From positions 186,001-250,000 of the forward strand of contig SJCO01000013.1 of NCBI GenBank assembly GCA_005217565.1: DNA of 64,000 nt, given 5' to 3'. Positions 44,600 to 54,446 of the stretch are shown one piece after another (positions within the stretch are counted from its first letter, which is position 1; the number at the start of each line of letters is the position of its first letter). A program made the translations under genes and the position numbers. The stretch comes from Puteibacter caeruleilacunae. Its GTDB lineage: Bacteria; Bacteroidota; Bacteroidia; Bacteroidales; Prolixibacteraceae. The notes beneath the pieces were generated by a model. The model had not been told where the DNA came from and ran no database searches. It saw only the letters and a list, made by a program, of their open reading frames with translations.

Positions 44600-45526
44600 A
44601 TGAAGAAAATCAATATATACCTCTGCATTGTAACGTTCATCTTCGCTGCATGTGAAAAGACCATTGAGATAAGCAAAACAGAACACAAGCCGGTCACCAT
44701 TATCAACGGATTAATCAGTCCTGGTAAACCGGTAGAAGTCACGGTAACCAGAACAAAACACTATTCTGATACCAAACCGATGCCTAAGGTAACCAATGCC
44801 ACCGTAGAGCTTTACAAAGATGACAAACTGGTTGAAGAACTAACTCATCAGGAAGATGGGACTTATAGGGGGAATCATACACCTGCTGCCGATGCGACTT
44901 ACAAGATTAAAGTAACCGATGAAAAACATCATGCTTCGGCGACAACAACCATCCCTGTACCTGTTCAATTGCTCAAAATAAGCTATGAACATAAAGGAGA
45001 AAAGCAAGGTTCAAAGCAAACAGAAGTAACCATGAGCTTCAAAGATCCGGGAGACCAGAATAACTACTATCGAATTTCAGTAGAAGCTACAGGTGATGAT
45101 GCAGAAGAAAAGAATGAACTATTGGTTATCTATACCAACGATGTAGTTTTAAAGGCTACCTACGGAGAGGATGATGTATTTAGTAATCCTCCGTCAAATA
45201 GTTATCAAATATTTCGTGACAAGCTGATTAACGGCAAGACTTACGATTTAAAATTCACATTACATGATCTATCAGTGTTGAGTGAATATAACGCATCAGG
45301 AGAAACAATTTCGAAAAGCTATAAAGTAAATCTACACTCAATAACAAGAGAATACTACTTGTATTTAAAGTCGAAGGAATTAAGTCAGTGGTCCTCTGAT
45401 GATCCTTTTTCAGAGCCGGTTCCTATATTCTCCAATGTATCAGGAGGTGGAGGAATTATCACATCTTATTCGCTATCGTCACAGCGATTAAAAGTAGACT
45501 ATCCATCCAGCTACTTTAGCTGGTAA
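44600..45526 (+). CDS. DUF4249 lipoprotein
   Basis: 308-residue lipoprotein (signal ending IFAAC, Cys18) of the DUF4249 family: VTIINGLISPGKPVEVTVTRTK and Ig-like strands (ATYKIKVTDEKHHASATTTIPVP), then a beta-rich end. Members sit beside STN-type TonB receptors, as here (10 bp gap), and are thought to be surface partners. Function is not known. Confidence 0.88.
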   Translation: MKKINIYLCIVTFIFAACEKTIEISKTEHKPVTIINGLISPGKPVEVTVTRTKHYSDTKPMPKVTNATVELYKDDKLVEELTHQEDGTYRGNHTPAADATYKIKVTDEKHHASATTTIPVPVQLLKISYEHKGEKQGSKQTEVTMSFKDPGDQNNYYRISVEATGDDAEEKNELLVIYTNDVVLKATYGEDDVFSNPPSNSYQIFRDKLINGKTYDLKFTLHDLSVLSEYNASGETISKSYKVNLHSITREYYLYLKSKELSQWSSDDPFSEPVPIFSNVSGGGGIITSYSLSSQRLKVDYPSSYFSW

Positions 45527-45567
45527 TAATACCAATTACTCGAAAAATTCTAGTTTTAAATTGAACC

Positions 45568-45608
45568 AAGCCGGAGCCATTCAAATAATGAAGGTGCTCC
45601 GGCTTTCT
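45568..45608. terminator. Bidirectional terminator
   Basis: AAGCCGGAGC (45568-45577) pairs with GCTCCGGCTT (45596-45605), followed by T-rich sequence on the plus strand. It serves the DUF4249 gene and the convergent GH20 gene. Confidence 0.9.
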
Positions 45609-45613
45609 TTATA

Positions 45614-47230
45614 TTATTTATCATGTCGGCGATAAGCCACATGCAATTCATCAAAACGCTTGTACTGTTTTTCCAGTTTTCCAACAAAACCATCATAGTT
45701 CTTCTTATCCACGGCAGTCCAGCCTATTTCAGCAAGAGCGCACATCCTAGGATAAGTCATATATTCGAAATGCGTAGGTGATACAACAAAGTTAGCCCAC
45801 ATATTGGCCTGTACTCCTACAATATACTCACGTTCATCCTTTGTCAGCACCTCAGGAGTAGGATCATAATTATATACCCTATCGATTGGCAACACCTGCT
45901 TGAAGCTCACGTATGGCTCATTCTCCCTGTCTTCACTCTGCACATAATCGAAGTACAAAAACTGATTAGGCGTCATCACCACAGGATGCTTCATTTTTGC
46001 AGCAGCAACACCACCTTCTTCACCGCGCCAACTCATAACCATTGCATTTTCAGCCAGTCCACCGTCTAAAATCTCATCCCAGCCAATGATTGTTCTACCA
46101 TGCTTATTGACAAACTTCTCAACACGTTGGATGAAATAACTTTGCAACTCATCGTAGTCCTTCAAATGCTCATCCTCCATTCTCTTCTTACAATGCGGAC
46201 AAGCTTTCCAACCATCTTTATTCACCTCATCGCCACCAATATGGATGATCTTTGATGGAAATAATTCAAACACCTCAAGAAGTACATTTTGTACGAATTC
46301 GAAGGTTGAATCCTTACCAGGACAGAACACATTCGACATCCCTCCATGATTGGACTCCTTAACCTCGGCAGGTTTACCTGTACAACTTAACTCTGGATAG
46401 GCAGCAATCGCCGCAATTGAATGCGCAGGAATATCAATTTCAGGCACTACAGTAATGTGTAACTTCTCGGCATAAGCAACGATATCTTTAATTTGCTCTT
46501 GCGTGTAGAAACCATTTTCAGGCGTCTGGTTGGCATACAACTTACGTCCACGCTGATAGATAATCGTTTGCGCTCGCGTTGAACCAACCTTCGTTAGTTT
46601 AGGATACTTCATCACCTGCATTCTCCATCCTTGATAATCGGTAAAATGCCACTGGAAAGTATTCAGCTTATACAGCGCCATTAAATCAAGATGCTTTTTG
46701 ATTCGATCAACAGAAGCGAAATAGCGCGAGCAATCGAGCATATATCCCCTCCAACCAAATCGTGGAGCATCCTCGATATACACACATGGAATAGTCATTT
46801 CCACATTTGGTGTAGGGTAGTATCCTGCAACCTCAACCGGCAACATTTGTTTTATACTTTGAATAGCATAAAATGCACCTGCAGGTTTTGCCGCCTTAAT
46901 AACCACCTGGTCTTTCTTTACTTCTAAAACATAACCTTCATCACCAAGATCACTTCCCAGCTTTGCGTCATGTACAAAAACAACCTGAGCTTTTTTCGCT
47001 TTACTGGTTACTTCTAGCGTATAACCTGAGCTTACTTCAAACATATTGGCAAGCACTTCAGCTTCATCGGCAAACTCTTGTGGTGCCGATATTTGCATCC
47101 CTTTCGCAAAGGAAAAAGTACCATCTAAATCTTTTACTATCTGAGGCTGAGGAATAATATCCACAGCCAGACATAAGTTACCAATTCCGAGAGAGAGGAT
47201 TAGTGCTATCACATAGCTTAGTTTCTTCAT
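45614..47230 (-). CDS. GH20 beta-N-acetylhexosaminidase
   Basis: 538-residue secreted enzyme that removes terminal GlcNAc or GalNAc. The signal peptide ends near LCLA. An N-terminal GH20b-like domain (about 24-145) is followed by a TIM barrel with RGYMLDCSRYF, WHFTDYQGWR, and the catalytic pair Asp334-Glu335 in HIGGDEVNKDGW. A Trp-rich end (GVQANMWANFV) closes the active site. It could act on N-acetylgalactosamine-containing ends released in glycosaminoglycan or glycoprotein breakdown, but it is far from the lyase locus. It is monocistronic. Confidence 0.94.
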   Translation of the reverse strand: MKKLSYVIALILSLGIGNLCLAVDIIPQPQIVKDLDGTFSFAKGMQISAPQEFADEAEVLANMFEVSSGYTLEVTSKAKKAQVVFVHDAKLGSDLGDEGYVLEVKKDQVVIKAAKPAGAFYAIQSIKQMLPVEVAGYYPTPNVEMTIPCVYIEDAPRFGWRGYMLDCSRYFASVDRIKKHLDLMALYKLNTFQWHFTDYQGWRMQVMKYPKLTKVGSTRAQTIIYQRGRKLYANQTPENGFYTQEQIKDIVAYAEKLHITVVPEIDIPAHSIAAIAAYPELSCTGKPAEVKESNHGGMSNVFCPGKDSTFEFVQNVLLEVFELFPSKIIHIGGDEVNKDGWKACPHCKKRMEDEHLKDYDELQSYFIQRVEKFVNKHGRTIIGWDEILDGGLAENAMVMSWRGEEGGVAAAKMKHPVVMTPNQFLYFDYVQSEDRENEPYVSFKQVLPIDRVYNYDPTPEVLTKDEREYIVGVQANMWANFVVSPTHFEYMTYPRMCALAEIGWTAVDKKNYDGFVGKLEKQYKRFDELHVAYRRHDK

Positions 47231-47450
47231 TTTTGATTTACTTTTAATTCAACAATAAACTTACGAAAGTAAACCTACAAATTCCAGCAATAATCTAAAT
47301 TGAAAATCGTACAATCCTGTTTGAGAATTGTACACCAAGAAAGTATCAGCAATTTGGGTAAAAGAAAAGGAGATTCATATGAGTAAGTCTAGGGGGTAAA
47401 AACGTACAATGTTTGTTAGAGGTTGAAGGCTAACGCCTCATGTGTTCAGG

Positions 47451-47504
47451 TTTCAGGTTCAAAGTTTCAGGTTGCACTTTGCTGTTGCTGTTGCTGTTGC
47501 TGTT
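47451..47504 (+). repeat. Short tandem repeats (TTTCAGG and GCTGTT)
   Basis: TTTCAGG at 47451-47457 and 47465-47471, then four perfect GCTGTT hexamers at 47481-47504. At the matching place near copy A there are four TTTCAGG and one GCTGTT, so both arrays vary in number. Confidence 0.85.
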
Positions 47505-47571
47505 GTGGTAAAATTATCAACACATCACTTGAGACCACAAAGATGCTCTAAGTTGCGGGGTATAGATCAAC

Positions 47572-47833
47572 AACATCAGCGCTCCATCGGCCTATTCTGC
47601 ATTGTATGTAAAGTTTTGAAACACCGCCCTACGCAACCCAATTGGCCTCTTGGAAAAAGTGATTGATTCAGCAGCGGTTGCTTAGTAAAACAGGGAAGCT
47701 GAGAGCTCTGCTCGAAGATCACCCTGTTGCACTTAGCAACTGCAATAAATCGATTACTTTTTCCAGGCAGCCTTGACTTTTTTGTCTCGTTTTTGGGGCA
47801 AGCCAAAAATGAGAGCCCGTCCGGCAGGACAAA
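47572..47833 (-). repeat. Structured dispersed repeat, copy B (3' of acyl-CoA synthetase gene)
   Basis: Second copy of the element at 12996-13255, same orientation, beginning 3 bp after the stop codon of the acyl-CoA synthetase gene. Stems: TGGAAAAAGT (47651-47660)/ACTTTTTCCA (47756-47765); AACAGGG (47689-47695)/CCCTGTT (47722-47728); GAGC (47703-47706)/GCTC (47710-47713); TTTTTGG (47790-47796)/CCAAAAA (47803-47809). Each differs from copy A by changes on both strands of the stem. It lacks the REP-like hairpins that precede copy A. The rest of the gap 47231-47571 shows only the short tandem repeats. Confidence 0.85.
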
Positions 47834-47835
47834 TC

Positions 47836-49491
47836 CTATTTCTTTTTCCTGATTTCAGTACGTCTGATTTTACCACTAATGGTTTTAGGTAGAGCTTCAA
47901 CAAATTCCACCACACGAGGGTACTTATAAGGAGCAGTCACTCGTTTCACGTGATCCTGAATATCAACCTTCAATTCTTCCGAAGGAGAATACCCTTTAGT
48001 TAGTGTAATAGTAGCCTTCACCACCTGTCCACGCACAGGATGAGGAACACCAGTAATCGCACATTCAAGAACTGCAGGGTGAGTCAGCAATGCACTCTCC
48101 ACCTCAAAAGGTCCGATTCTATAGCCAGAACTCTTAATCACATCATCGGCGCGACCAACAAACCAGAAATAGCCATCCTCATCTTTCCAGGCCGTATCAC
48201 CGGTATGATATAAACCATCAGACCAAACCTTGGCCGTAGCCTCTTCAGCGCGGTAATAACCAGCGAACATCCCTACAGGCGTTGACGCTTTAGTCACCAC
48301 TACAATCTCGCCCTCTTCACCAACATCTACCGGATTATTATCCTCGTCGACCAACTGCAATTGATATCCTGGAGCAGCTTTCCCCATAGAACCAGGTTTA
48401 GGTTTCACTGTAGGAAAGGTACCCGAAATCACCGTAGCCTCAGTTTGTCCGTATGCCTCACACAGCTCAATACCTGTATACTCCTTAAATTTGGCAAAAA
48501 CAGTAGGACTTAAAGGCTCACCTGCAACGGTACAATACTTCAACGACGATAGATCATATTTAGTCAGATCATCTTTAATTAGAAAACGATAAACCGTAGG
48601 CGGAGCACAGAAAGTAGTAATTCCGTATTTCTCAATATCAAGCAAAACATCAGTAGGAGTGAACGTTTCAAATTCTGAAACAAATACTGCACTACCACAA
48701 ATCCACTGTCCGTAAATTTTACCCCATACAGCCTTTGCCCAGCCAGTATCGGCCAATGTATAATGCAAGCCACCATCAATTACTCGATGCCAATATTGAG
48801 CTGTTGTAATATGTCCGAGTGGATAAGTAAAACAATGTTCTACCATCTTAGGCTCACCAGTAGTACCCGATGTAAAATACAACAACATCGTATCATCGTT
48901 ATTGATCTTCTCTTCACCAGAAGGACGATCAAACACCTCAGGCATATCAATAATCCCTTCATGGAATTCAAGCCAGCCATCCTTTTTTCCATCAACAACA
49001 ATACGGATTTCCAACATCTCAGAATCATCCTTTGTTGCGTCCACAGCCTCCATCAGTCGCTCATCATTCACACAAACAACTGCCTTAATGCTGGCCTTAT
49101 TATTTCGGTATAATATATCCTTATTGGTAAGCATATGAGTAGCAGGAACCGCAATAGCACCTATACGATGTAGTCCAAGCAAACAATACCAAAACTCATA
49201 GCTATTCTTCAGCATAACCATAACAGCATCGCCCTTAGCAATACCAAGCGATTTAAAATAATGCGCAGCTTTACTACTCGCCTTACTTAAATCAGAGAAA
49301 GAAAAACGCTTTTCATTTCCAGCTTGATCATGCCATACCAACGCCTCACGATCAGGGAATTCCTCACCTGCCCGATCAACAACATCGTATACAAAATTAA
49401 AGTCCTCTGGTACGATCACCTCATAGTTATTATAGAAATCGTCGTACGATGTATACTCCCTAAAATCCTTGATATAATCCTTTAAATACAT
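47836..49491 (-). CDS. AMP-dependent acyl-CoA synthetase
   Basis: 551-residue ligase that activates a carboxylic acid to its CoA thioester through an acyl-AMP. The phosphate-binding loop is YFTSGTTGEPKMV, the A5-type motif EAYGQTEATV, the hinge DGLYHTGDTAWKDEDGYFWF, and the C-terminal catalytic Lys in KTISGKIRR. It resembles medium-chain or acetoacetate-type acyl-CoA synthetases of anaerobes. The gene starts 10 bp after an XRE-cupin regulator and so is cotranscribed with it. The acid substrate is not determined. Confidence 0.93.
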   Translation of the reverse strand: MYLKDYIKDFREYTSYDDFYNNYEVIVPEDFNFVYDVVDRAGEEFPDREALVWHDQAGNEKRFSFSDLSKASSKAAHYFKSLGIAKGDAVMVMLKNSYEFWYCLLGLHRIGAIAVPATHMLTNKDILYRNNKASIKAVVCVNDERLMEAVDATKDDSEMLEIRIVVDGKKDGWLEFHEGIIDMPEVFDRPSGEEKINNDDTMLLYFTSGTTGEPKMVEHCFTYPLGHITTAQYWHRVIDGGLHYTLADTGWAKAVWGKIYGQWICGSAVFVSEFETFTPTDVLLDIEKYGITTFCAPPTVYRFLIKDDLTKYDLSSLKYCTVAGEPLSPTVFAKFKEYTGIELCEAYGQTEATVISGTFPTVKPKPGSMGKAAPGYQLQLVDEDNNPVDVGEEGEIVVVTKASTPVGMFAGYYRAEEATAKVWSDGLYHTGDTAWKDEDGYFWFVGRADDVIKSSGYRIGPFEVESALLTHPAVLECAITGVPHPVRGQVVKATITLTKGYSPSEELKVDIQDHVKRVTAPYKYPRVVEFVEALPKTISGKIRRTEIRKKK

Positions 49492-49501
49492 AATCCCTCT
49501 C

Positions 49502-50056
49502 CTATGCTATAATTATTGCTAAAAATTTGGCTGCTTTACCATCCAACGCTTTCATCCCGTGTTTTTTACTACAATGGAAATACAGGCAGTCGCCTTCTTC
49601 CAATACCACCTCGTGGTCTTCAATTTTAATTAGCAGTTTACCCTCAACCACGTAATTGATTTCCTGTCCCTCATGACTTCTTTGTTCAAGTTCATCGTCA
49701 TTAGGTAGAACAGTCACCATAAATGGTTCAGCCTTTTTGCCTTGAAAATTATAAGCAAGGTTTGTGTATTTGTAAGGTTTATTCCGCTCAACTTCAAGCC
49801 CTTTACCAGCTCTTACAATTGAGAAGTCGTGTAATTTAGGCTCATCACCAGTAAGCAGTGCAACCAATTCAACATTAAAATAATTTGCAAAGCTGTAAAG
49901 GAAACCAATAGGAATATCCACCGATCCAGCTTCATAACTTAAGTAAGTCTCCTTGTCCACACTCAATACACTACAGATCTTCTCAACGGTACAATCGCAT
50001 ATTTGACGCAGTACTTTCATACGCGATGCAATAGCTTTAATCTTTTCTTTATTCAT
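49502..50056 (-). CDS. XRE-cupin transcriptional regulator
   Basis: 184 residues. N-terminal helix-turn-helix (about 5-65; VEKICSVLSVDKETYLSYEAG). C-terminal cupin (about 105-184; RSHEGQEINYVVEGKLLIK and LEEGDCLYFHCSKKHGMKA). Such proteins bind a small ligand in the cupin and control the neighbouring gene, here an acyl-CoA synthetase in the same operon. The ligand may be the fatty acid or CoA ester (inference). Confidence 0.93.
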   Translation of the reverse strand: MNKEKIKAIASRMKVLRQICDCTVEKICSVLSVDKETYLSYEAGSVDIPIGFLYSFANYFNVELVALLTGDEPKLHDFSIVRAGKGLEVERNKPYKYTNLAYNFQGKKAEPFMVTVLPNDDELEQRSHEGQEINYVVEGKLLIKIEDHEVVLEEGDCLYFHCSKKHGMKALDGKAAKFLAIIIA

Positions 50057-50540
50057 ATTTTATCTCCCTGTATATAAACAGTTAATTCTTTAAACGATTA
50101 TTCAATTTGCTGATATTCTTATATGGTTTTCAGTATGCAAAGAATCCATCTTCATGCTCTCTACCTGCACGCTTTCCCGACTTCCACACCATGCCAATTC
50201 ATGTTTGTTCTTCCATAAAAAAATAAAGGATTCTGCTTTTCAGTAAAAGTACAAAAGATCTGCAATGAAGCAAACCAATTCCTTACACAATGAAAGAACT
50301 CACAGGGCTTTTACTTTTAATTTAAAAACAAAGAGGCAGATTTGGGTTATTGTTTGAAAAAAATATTTATCATTAATTAAATGATAGCGACATTCATAAT
50401 GTCGCAAATCTCTTAGTGCATTTTGTCAATAATATTCAGGAATCAAATTGTCCTTAAAAACAAAAAACAATTACCCACTTGTCCATTTGTGTTAATTGTG
50501 TTAACTTCACCATAGTTTTTAACCTATTTAACACATAAAA
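50057..50540. other. Divergent gap between XRE-cupin and Fic genes
   Basis: 484 bp holding both promoters. I see AT-rich sequence with no firm consensus box, no repeat and no strong hairpin. Confidence 0.4.
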
Positions 50541-51848
50541 ATGAAGATAGAAATTCCTCCTAAAATTAACTGGGATTCAAAAATTCATGAAATGCTTGAA
50601 GTGATCTTAAGTAAGAAATTTGAAGATGAACTTAAAAACATTGACCAGAGATACCTTTATTGGGATGATATTAAGTATAGAAAGAATATGCCTTTTGATG
50701 ACAGTTCAAAAAACTGGATGCTAGTAAAACTTAATCGAAAAATGAATTACAAAGTAATTTCAATAGGAAAATATTCTTTTTACTATTACTTAACTCCAAA
50801 TATTCAAAAGGACTTGCATGAATTCGACTTAAAATTAATCGGAGGAATTTATGAAAATCCGATAACTGATCATGAAAAAGCTGTTTATTTAAGGAATAGT
50901 CTTTTTGAAGAGGCAATTGCATCGTCACAAATTGAGGGAGCAGCAACAACAACTCGAGTTGCAATAAAATTGTTAAAATCAGGCAGAAAGCCAAGAAATG
51001 AATCAGAACAAATGATATTCAACAATCTGAGGGTCATTAATTTCATAAAACAAGAAAAAAATAGACATTTGGATATTCCTTTTATCCTCGAAATCCAAAA
51101 AATTATGACTGCGAACACTTCAGCCGAAGATTGTTCAGGAGAACTCAGGACAGGTCCTATCTTTGTACAAGATATGGTTGACGGAGAAGTTGCACATGTC
51201 CCACCAGAATGGGAAGAAGTTGAAGGCTTATTAGAAGAAGTCTGTAAATTTACGAACTCGGATAAAGACTTTTTTCATCCAATTATAAAAGCTTCAATAA
51301 TTCACTTTTTTATGGGATACATTCATCCATTCAAGGATGGAAACGGTAGAACTGCTAGAGCATTATTTTACTGGTATCTCCTAAAAAAAGGTTATTCTCT
51401 AATGGAGAATATTTCGATTTCTAGAGCAATTCTTGATTCTAGAATACAATACGATAAGGCATTTCTTAAGACTGAAAATGATGATAATGATTTAACTTAT
51501 TTCATAATTTATTCCATAAAAAGTCTCAGAGTTGCTTTTGAGAGGTTAGTAAGGTATTGTAAAAACAAAAAAGATGAAAGAGATCAAATTGACATAATGG
51601 CTTATCGTTTAGAGAAGCAAGGGTTCAACGAACGTCAAGCAGCTATTCTTGGTTATTTATATTTTAAAAAAGACAAAAATGTCTCTCTTAAAAGCTATTC
51701 AGAAAAACACAAGATCGTTAGGCAAACAGCAAGAAAGGATTTGTCTGATCTAGTAAAACAAGGATTACTAATTGAAAACAGGGAAGGAAGAAATATTATA
51801 TTTAGACTTCACTCAAACAAGGTTATTGAAGAAATTCTAACAAGATGA
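50541..51848 (+). CDS. Fic domain AMP-transferase-like protein
   Basis: 435 residues. The Fic core has HPFKDGNGR at 262-270, a complete active motif for transferring AMP or a related group to a hydroxyl. An inhibitory-helix motif S-x-x-x-E-G (Ser128, Glu132, Gly133) lies N-terminal to the core, so this is a class II, self-inhibited Fic. The C-terminal part (about 345-435; AAILGYLYFKKDKNVS, HKIVRQTARKDLSDLVKQG) looks like a winged helix. No antitoxin gene is adjacent. Target proteins are unknown. Confidence 0.92.
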   Translation: MKIEIPPKINWDSKIHEMLEVILSKKFEDELKNIDQRYLYWDDIKYRKNMPFDDSSKNWMLVKLNRKMNYKVISIGKYSFYYYLTPNIQKDLHEFDLKLIGGIYENPITDHEKAVYLRNSLFEEAIASSQIEGAATTTRVAIKLLKSGRKPRNESEQMIFNNLRVINFIKQEKNRHLDIPFILEIQKIMTANTSAEDCSGELRTGPIFVQDMVDGEVAHVPPEWEEVEGLLEEVCKFTNSDKDFFHPIIKASIIHFFMGYIHPFKDGNGRTARALFYWYLLKKGYSLMENISISRAILDSRIQYDKAFLKTENDDNDLTYFIIYSIKSLRVAFERLVRYCKNKKDERDQIDIMAYRLEKQGFNERQAAILGYLYFKKDKNVSLKSYSEKHKIVRQTARKDLSDLVKQGLLIENREGRNIIFRLHSNKVIEEILTR

Positions 51849-51889
51849 TTCAGACTACCTAAAAAATTATCAAACCAAGTTAATCAACT

Positions 51890-52099
51890 ATGTTGATGCT
51901 ATTCATGAAGCACATTGGAAAAGATTACTATCTTCAATATGTTACCTATGAATTTACATACAACAATAAAAAATACACCGGACATTTTAAAGCAGGCAAT
52001 CTATTGGGCAAACAAAAAAAGGGAAGCTATGTAAGAATTAAATTCTCTACCAGTAATCCTAAACGCTCTTTAATGAAAGGAGTGTACAGAAACAACTAA
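51890..52099 (+). CDS. Small DUF3592-like fragment
   Basis: 69 residues with VTYEFTYNNKKYTGHF and VRIKFSTSNPKRSLM, which resemble the extracellular part of DUF3592-type membrane proteins; the usual membrane helices are missing, so it may be a remnant. A later Met at 51905 is an alternative start. It ends 7 bp before the M48 protease gene and may be cotranscribed with it. Confidence 0.5.
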   Translation: MLMLFMKHIGKDYYLQYVTYEFTYNNKKYTGHFKAGNLLGKQKKGSYVRIKFSTSNPKRSLMKGVYRNN

Positions 52100-52106
52100 T
52101 AAAACC

Positions 52107-54200
52107 ATGAACAACATTGAAATTACCAAAGACTTTAAACTAAGTATCTTCAAAGTGATACTAGCCATTGCATTTTTCTTTATCTCGTACCTTGTTCTGA
52201 TTGCAGTATCAATCGGACTACTGATAGCCTGTGGATTTGCAGCATTCTATCTGGTAACAGCAAAAGTAAACCTCTATACGTTAGGTGCAGCAGCAGGACT
52301 GGTTACTCTGGGCATAATGTTCTTCATCTTTTTAATCAAGTTCATATTTTCAAAACACACCGATAGCAATCCATACAGAATACAGATCTACCAACAGGAT
52401 CACCCTGAACTCTTTAAAATGATAAAAGAAGTTTCAGACGCCGTAGGAACCCAGTATCCTAAGAAAGTATATTTACGACATGATGTCAATGCCAGTGTAT
52501 TTTACAATTCCAGTTTCTGGAGCCTATTCTTCCCAGTAAAAAAGAATCTCGACCTAGGACTAGGGCTAATCAACTCGGTTAATCAATCAGAGTTAAAAGC
52601 AATTCTTGCACATGAATTTGGACACTTCTCTCAGAAAAGTATGGCACTAGGTAGCTACGTTTATACTGTTAATAATGTGATCCATAACCTTGTTTATAAT
52701 CATGATAGATGGGATAGAATGCTAGAACAATGGGCAAATGCAGGAGGTATTTTTGGCATTTTCGCCTTGATAACCTCCAAATTAGTTCAATTAGTTCGCT
52801 TTGTCCTAAGAAAATCTCACAACGTCATTCTCCTTCCATACATGAGCTTGTCGAGAGAAATGGAATTTCATGCCGACGAAATTGCAGCTTCTGTTGCCGG
52901 GAAAGACAACATGATCTCTGGCCTAAGAAGAATCGAATTCTGTAACATGGCATTCATAAACACAATAAACAATCTGCGACATATAGCTAGTAAAAACCTT
53001 CTTTCCGAAAATATCTATTTGAATCATCAACATGAGATTCAAACACTTGGAGAACATTACAATTTACAATTCGAAAATGGACTACCGATAATATCCAATA
53101 ACGATTTAGAAGCGCACACTGTTAAGCAACGAGTAAACTTTAAGGATCAATGGGCAACTCACCCACCCCGGGAAGATCGTGAACAAAGAATTTCAAGTAT
53201 AGACGAATCAAATATTGATATGAATAACAACTCTTGCTGGTCACTTTTAAACAACGCACAAAAATGCCAGAAAGAATTGACCATCAACCTATACGCGGTC
53301 GACTATCCTGACAATGATGAATTCAAGTCAATAGACAATCAGCATTATATCGATTACACTAATTCGCAGCAATCGCAATACAGTATTGACGACTACTTTA
53401 ATGAGTTCTATAATAATCGTCTGCTGGCAACTGTTGATTTAGAAACAATCAGACAATCCTCCTTTGAAGGAAACCTCACCGAGGAACTTACACAACTCTA
53501 CAGTAAAAAGTCGAAATTGTTATTCGATAAATTCCAGCACGATAGCAACGACCTTGCAGTTCTCAATCAGATAGCCAATAAAGAGATTGATACCAAATAC
53601 TTTGAATTTGATAACGTAAGATATCATCGTCGCGATACCAACAAAGCGATTCAACAACTAGAAAGAGAAATTAAGACACTAAAAGAAGAGCTTAAAACAC
53701 TTGAAGGGAAAGCCATATCGATCAATGCTACCGTTGCTGCTCATATATCAGCCGAAGCGAGAGAGCAACTAATCAGTAAGTATGAAATCATATTTCAAAC
53801 TCAAAATTTAGCAGAAAAGCATCAAGAGTTCACTGATATGATCAATGGATTTCAATATGCCATTTATAATACTCAAAGCTGGGAAGACGATCAGTTTAAA
53901 CAGTTTTTACATGACTTGTCAAAGTTTGAGCAAACATACAGGACCAACATTACAGATTTACACCTCGATAAACTGAAAAGTATTTCTGAAAAGCATCTTG
54001 AGACGCTAGATAACTTTATCAATAATGGCACTTCATTTACCAAGTTATCGTCATTCGACATCAAGTCATTCAACGAGTTTGTCGGCTTAATATTTGCGAA
54101 TCACGATCTTATCTATGAAAACTTTGCGATTCAACTCAAAGAGGTAACCGATCAGCAAATAGCAAACTACAAGCAACTAGAGGTTTTGGCTGTGAACTAG
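52107..54200 (+). CDS. M48-family membrane metalloprotease
   Basis: 697 residues. Two N-terminal membrane helices (about 15-40 and 58-82), then a zinc-protease core with LAHEFGHFSQ (His169, Glu170, His173) and a probable third ligand in EMEFHADEIAA. Further hydrophobic stretches follow the HEXXH. The last 250 residues are coiled-coil rich (AIQQLEREIKTLKEELKTLE), which is long for an M48 enzyme. It may act in membrane protein quality control (inference). Confidence 0.9.
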   Translation: MNNIEITKDFKLSIFKVILAIAFFFISYLVLIAVSIGLLIACGFAAFYLVTAKVNLYTLGAAAGLVTLGIMFFIFLIKFIFSKHTDSNPYRIQIYQQDHPELFKMIKEVSDAVGTQYPKKVYLRHDVNASVFYNSSFWSLFFPVKKNLDLGLGLINSVNQSELKAILAHEFGHFSQKSMALGSYVYTVNNVIHNLVYNHDRWDRMLEQWANAGGIFGIFALITSKLVQLVRFVLRKSHNVILLPYMSLSREMEFHADEIAASVAGKDNMISGLRRIEFCNMAFINTINNLRHIASKNLLSENIYLNHQHEIQTLGEHYNLQFENGLPIISNNDLEAHTVKQRVNFKDQWATHPPREDREQRISSIDESNIDMNNNSCWSLLNNAQKCQKELTINLYAVDYPDNDEFKSIDNQHYIDYTNSQQSQYSIDDYFNEFYNNRLLATVDLETIRQSSFEGNLTEELTQLYSKKSKLLFDKFQHDSNDLAVLNQIANKEIDTKYFEFDNVRYHRRDTNKAIQQLEREIKTLKEELKTLEGKAISINATVAAHISAEAREQLISKYEIIFQTQNLAEKHQEFTDMINGFQYAIYNTQSWEDDQFKQFLHDLSKFEQTYRTNITDLHLDKLKSISEKHLETLDNFINNGTSFTKLSSFDIKSFNEFVGLIFANHDLIYENFAIQLKEVTDQQIANYKQLEVLAVN

Positions 54201-54360
54201 AAGAAAGGTAAAGCTTATATTTGAAACTAACCACACAGTTTGGTTAAGACATGTTTTGATGGAAAACCTGTAACAACAATAACGTTCGAGAATATTTTAC
54301 CCCTAACGGTATCATATAAAAGAATTCTTTCATATTTAGATTGAGCTAAACAATTTTACT

Positions 54361-54368
54361 TAAATTTG
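54361..54368 (+). promoter_or_regulatory. -7 box before the RhuM fragment
   Basis: TAAATTTG, a full match to TAnnTTTG, 79 bp before the start of the truncated RhuM gene. A TTG lies 17 bp upstream, slightly closer than usual. Confidence 0.4.
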
Positions 54369-54446
54369 ACCATCCCTAAATCAAAAGCAAAGTAAACTAC
54401 GCCTTACTTTTGACAAAATTGTCGCTAATTTGAAAGAAGGAGCATT

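Noticed and set aside
54201-54446. Attachment site for an integrated element near the RhuM remnant
   Set aside because: No tRNA, no direct repeat flanking the remnant and no integrase gene could be found in the window.
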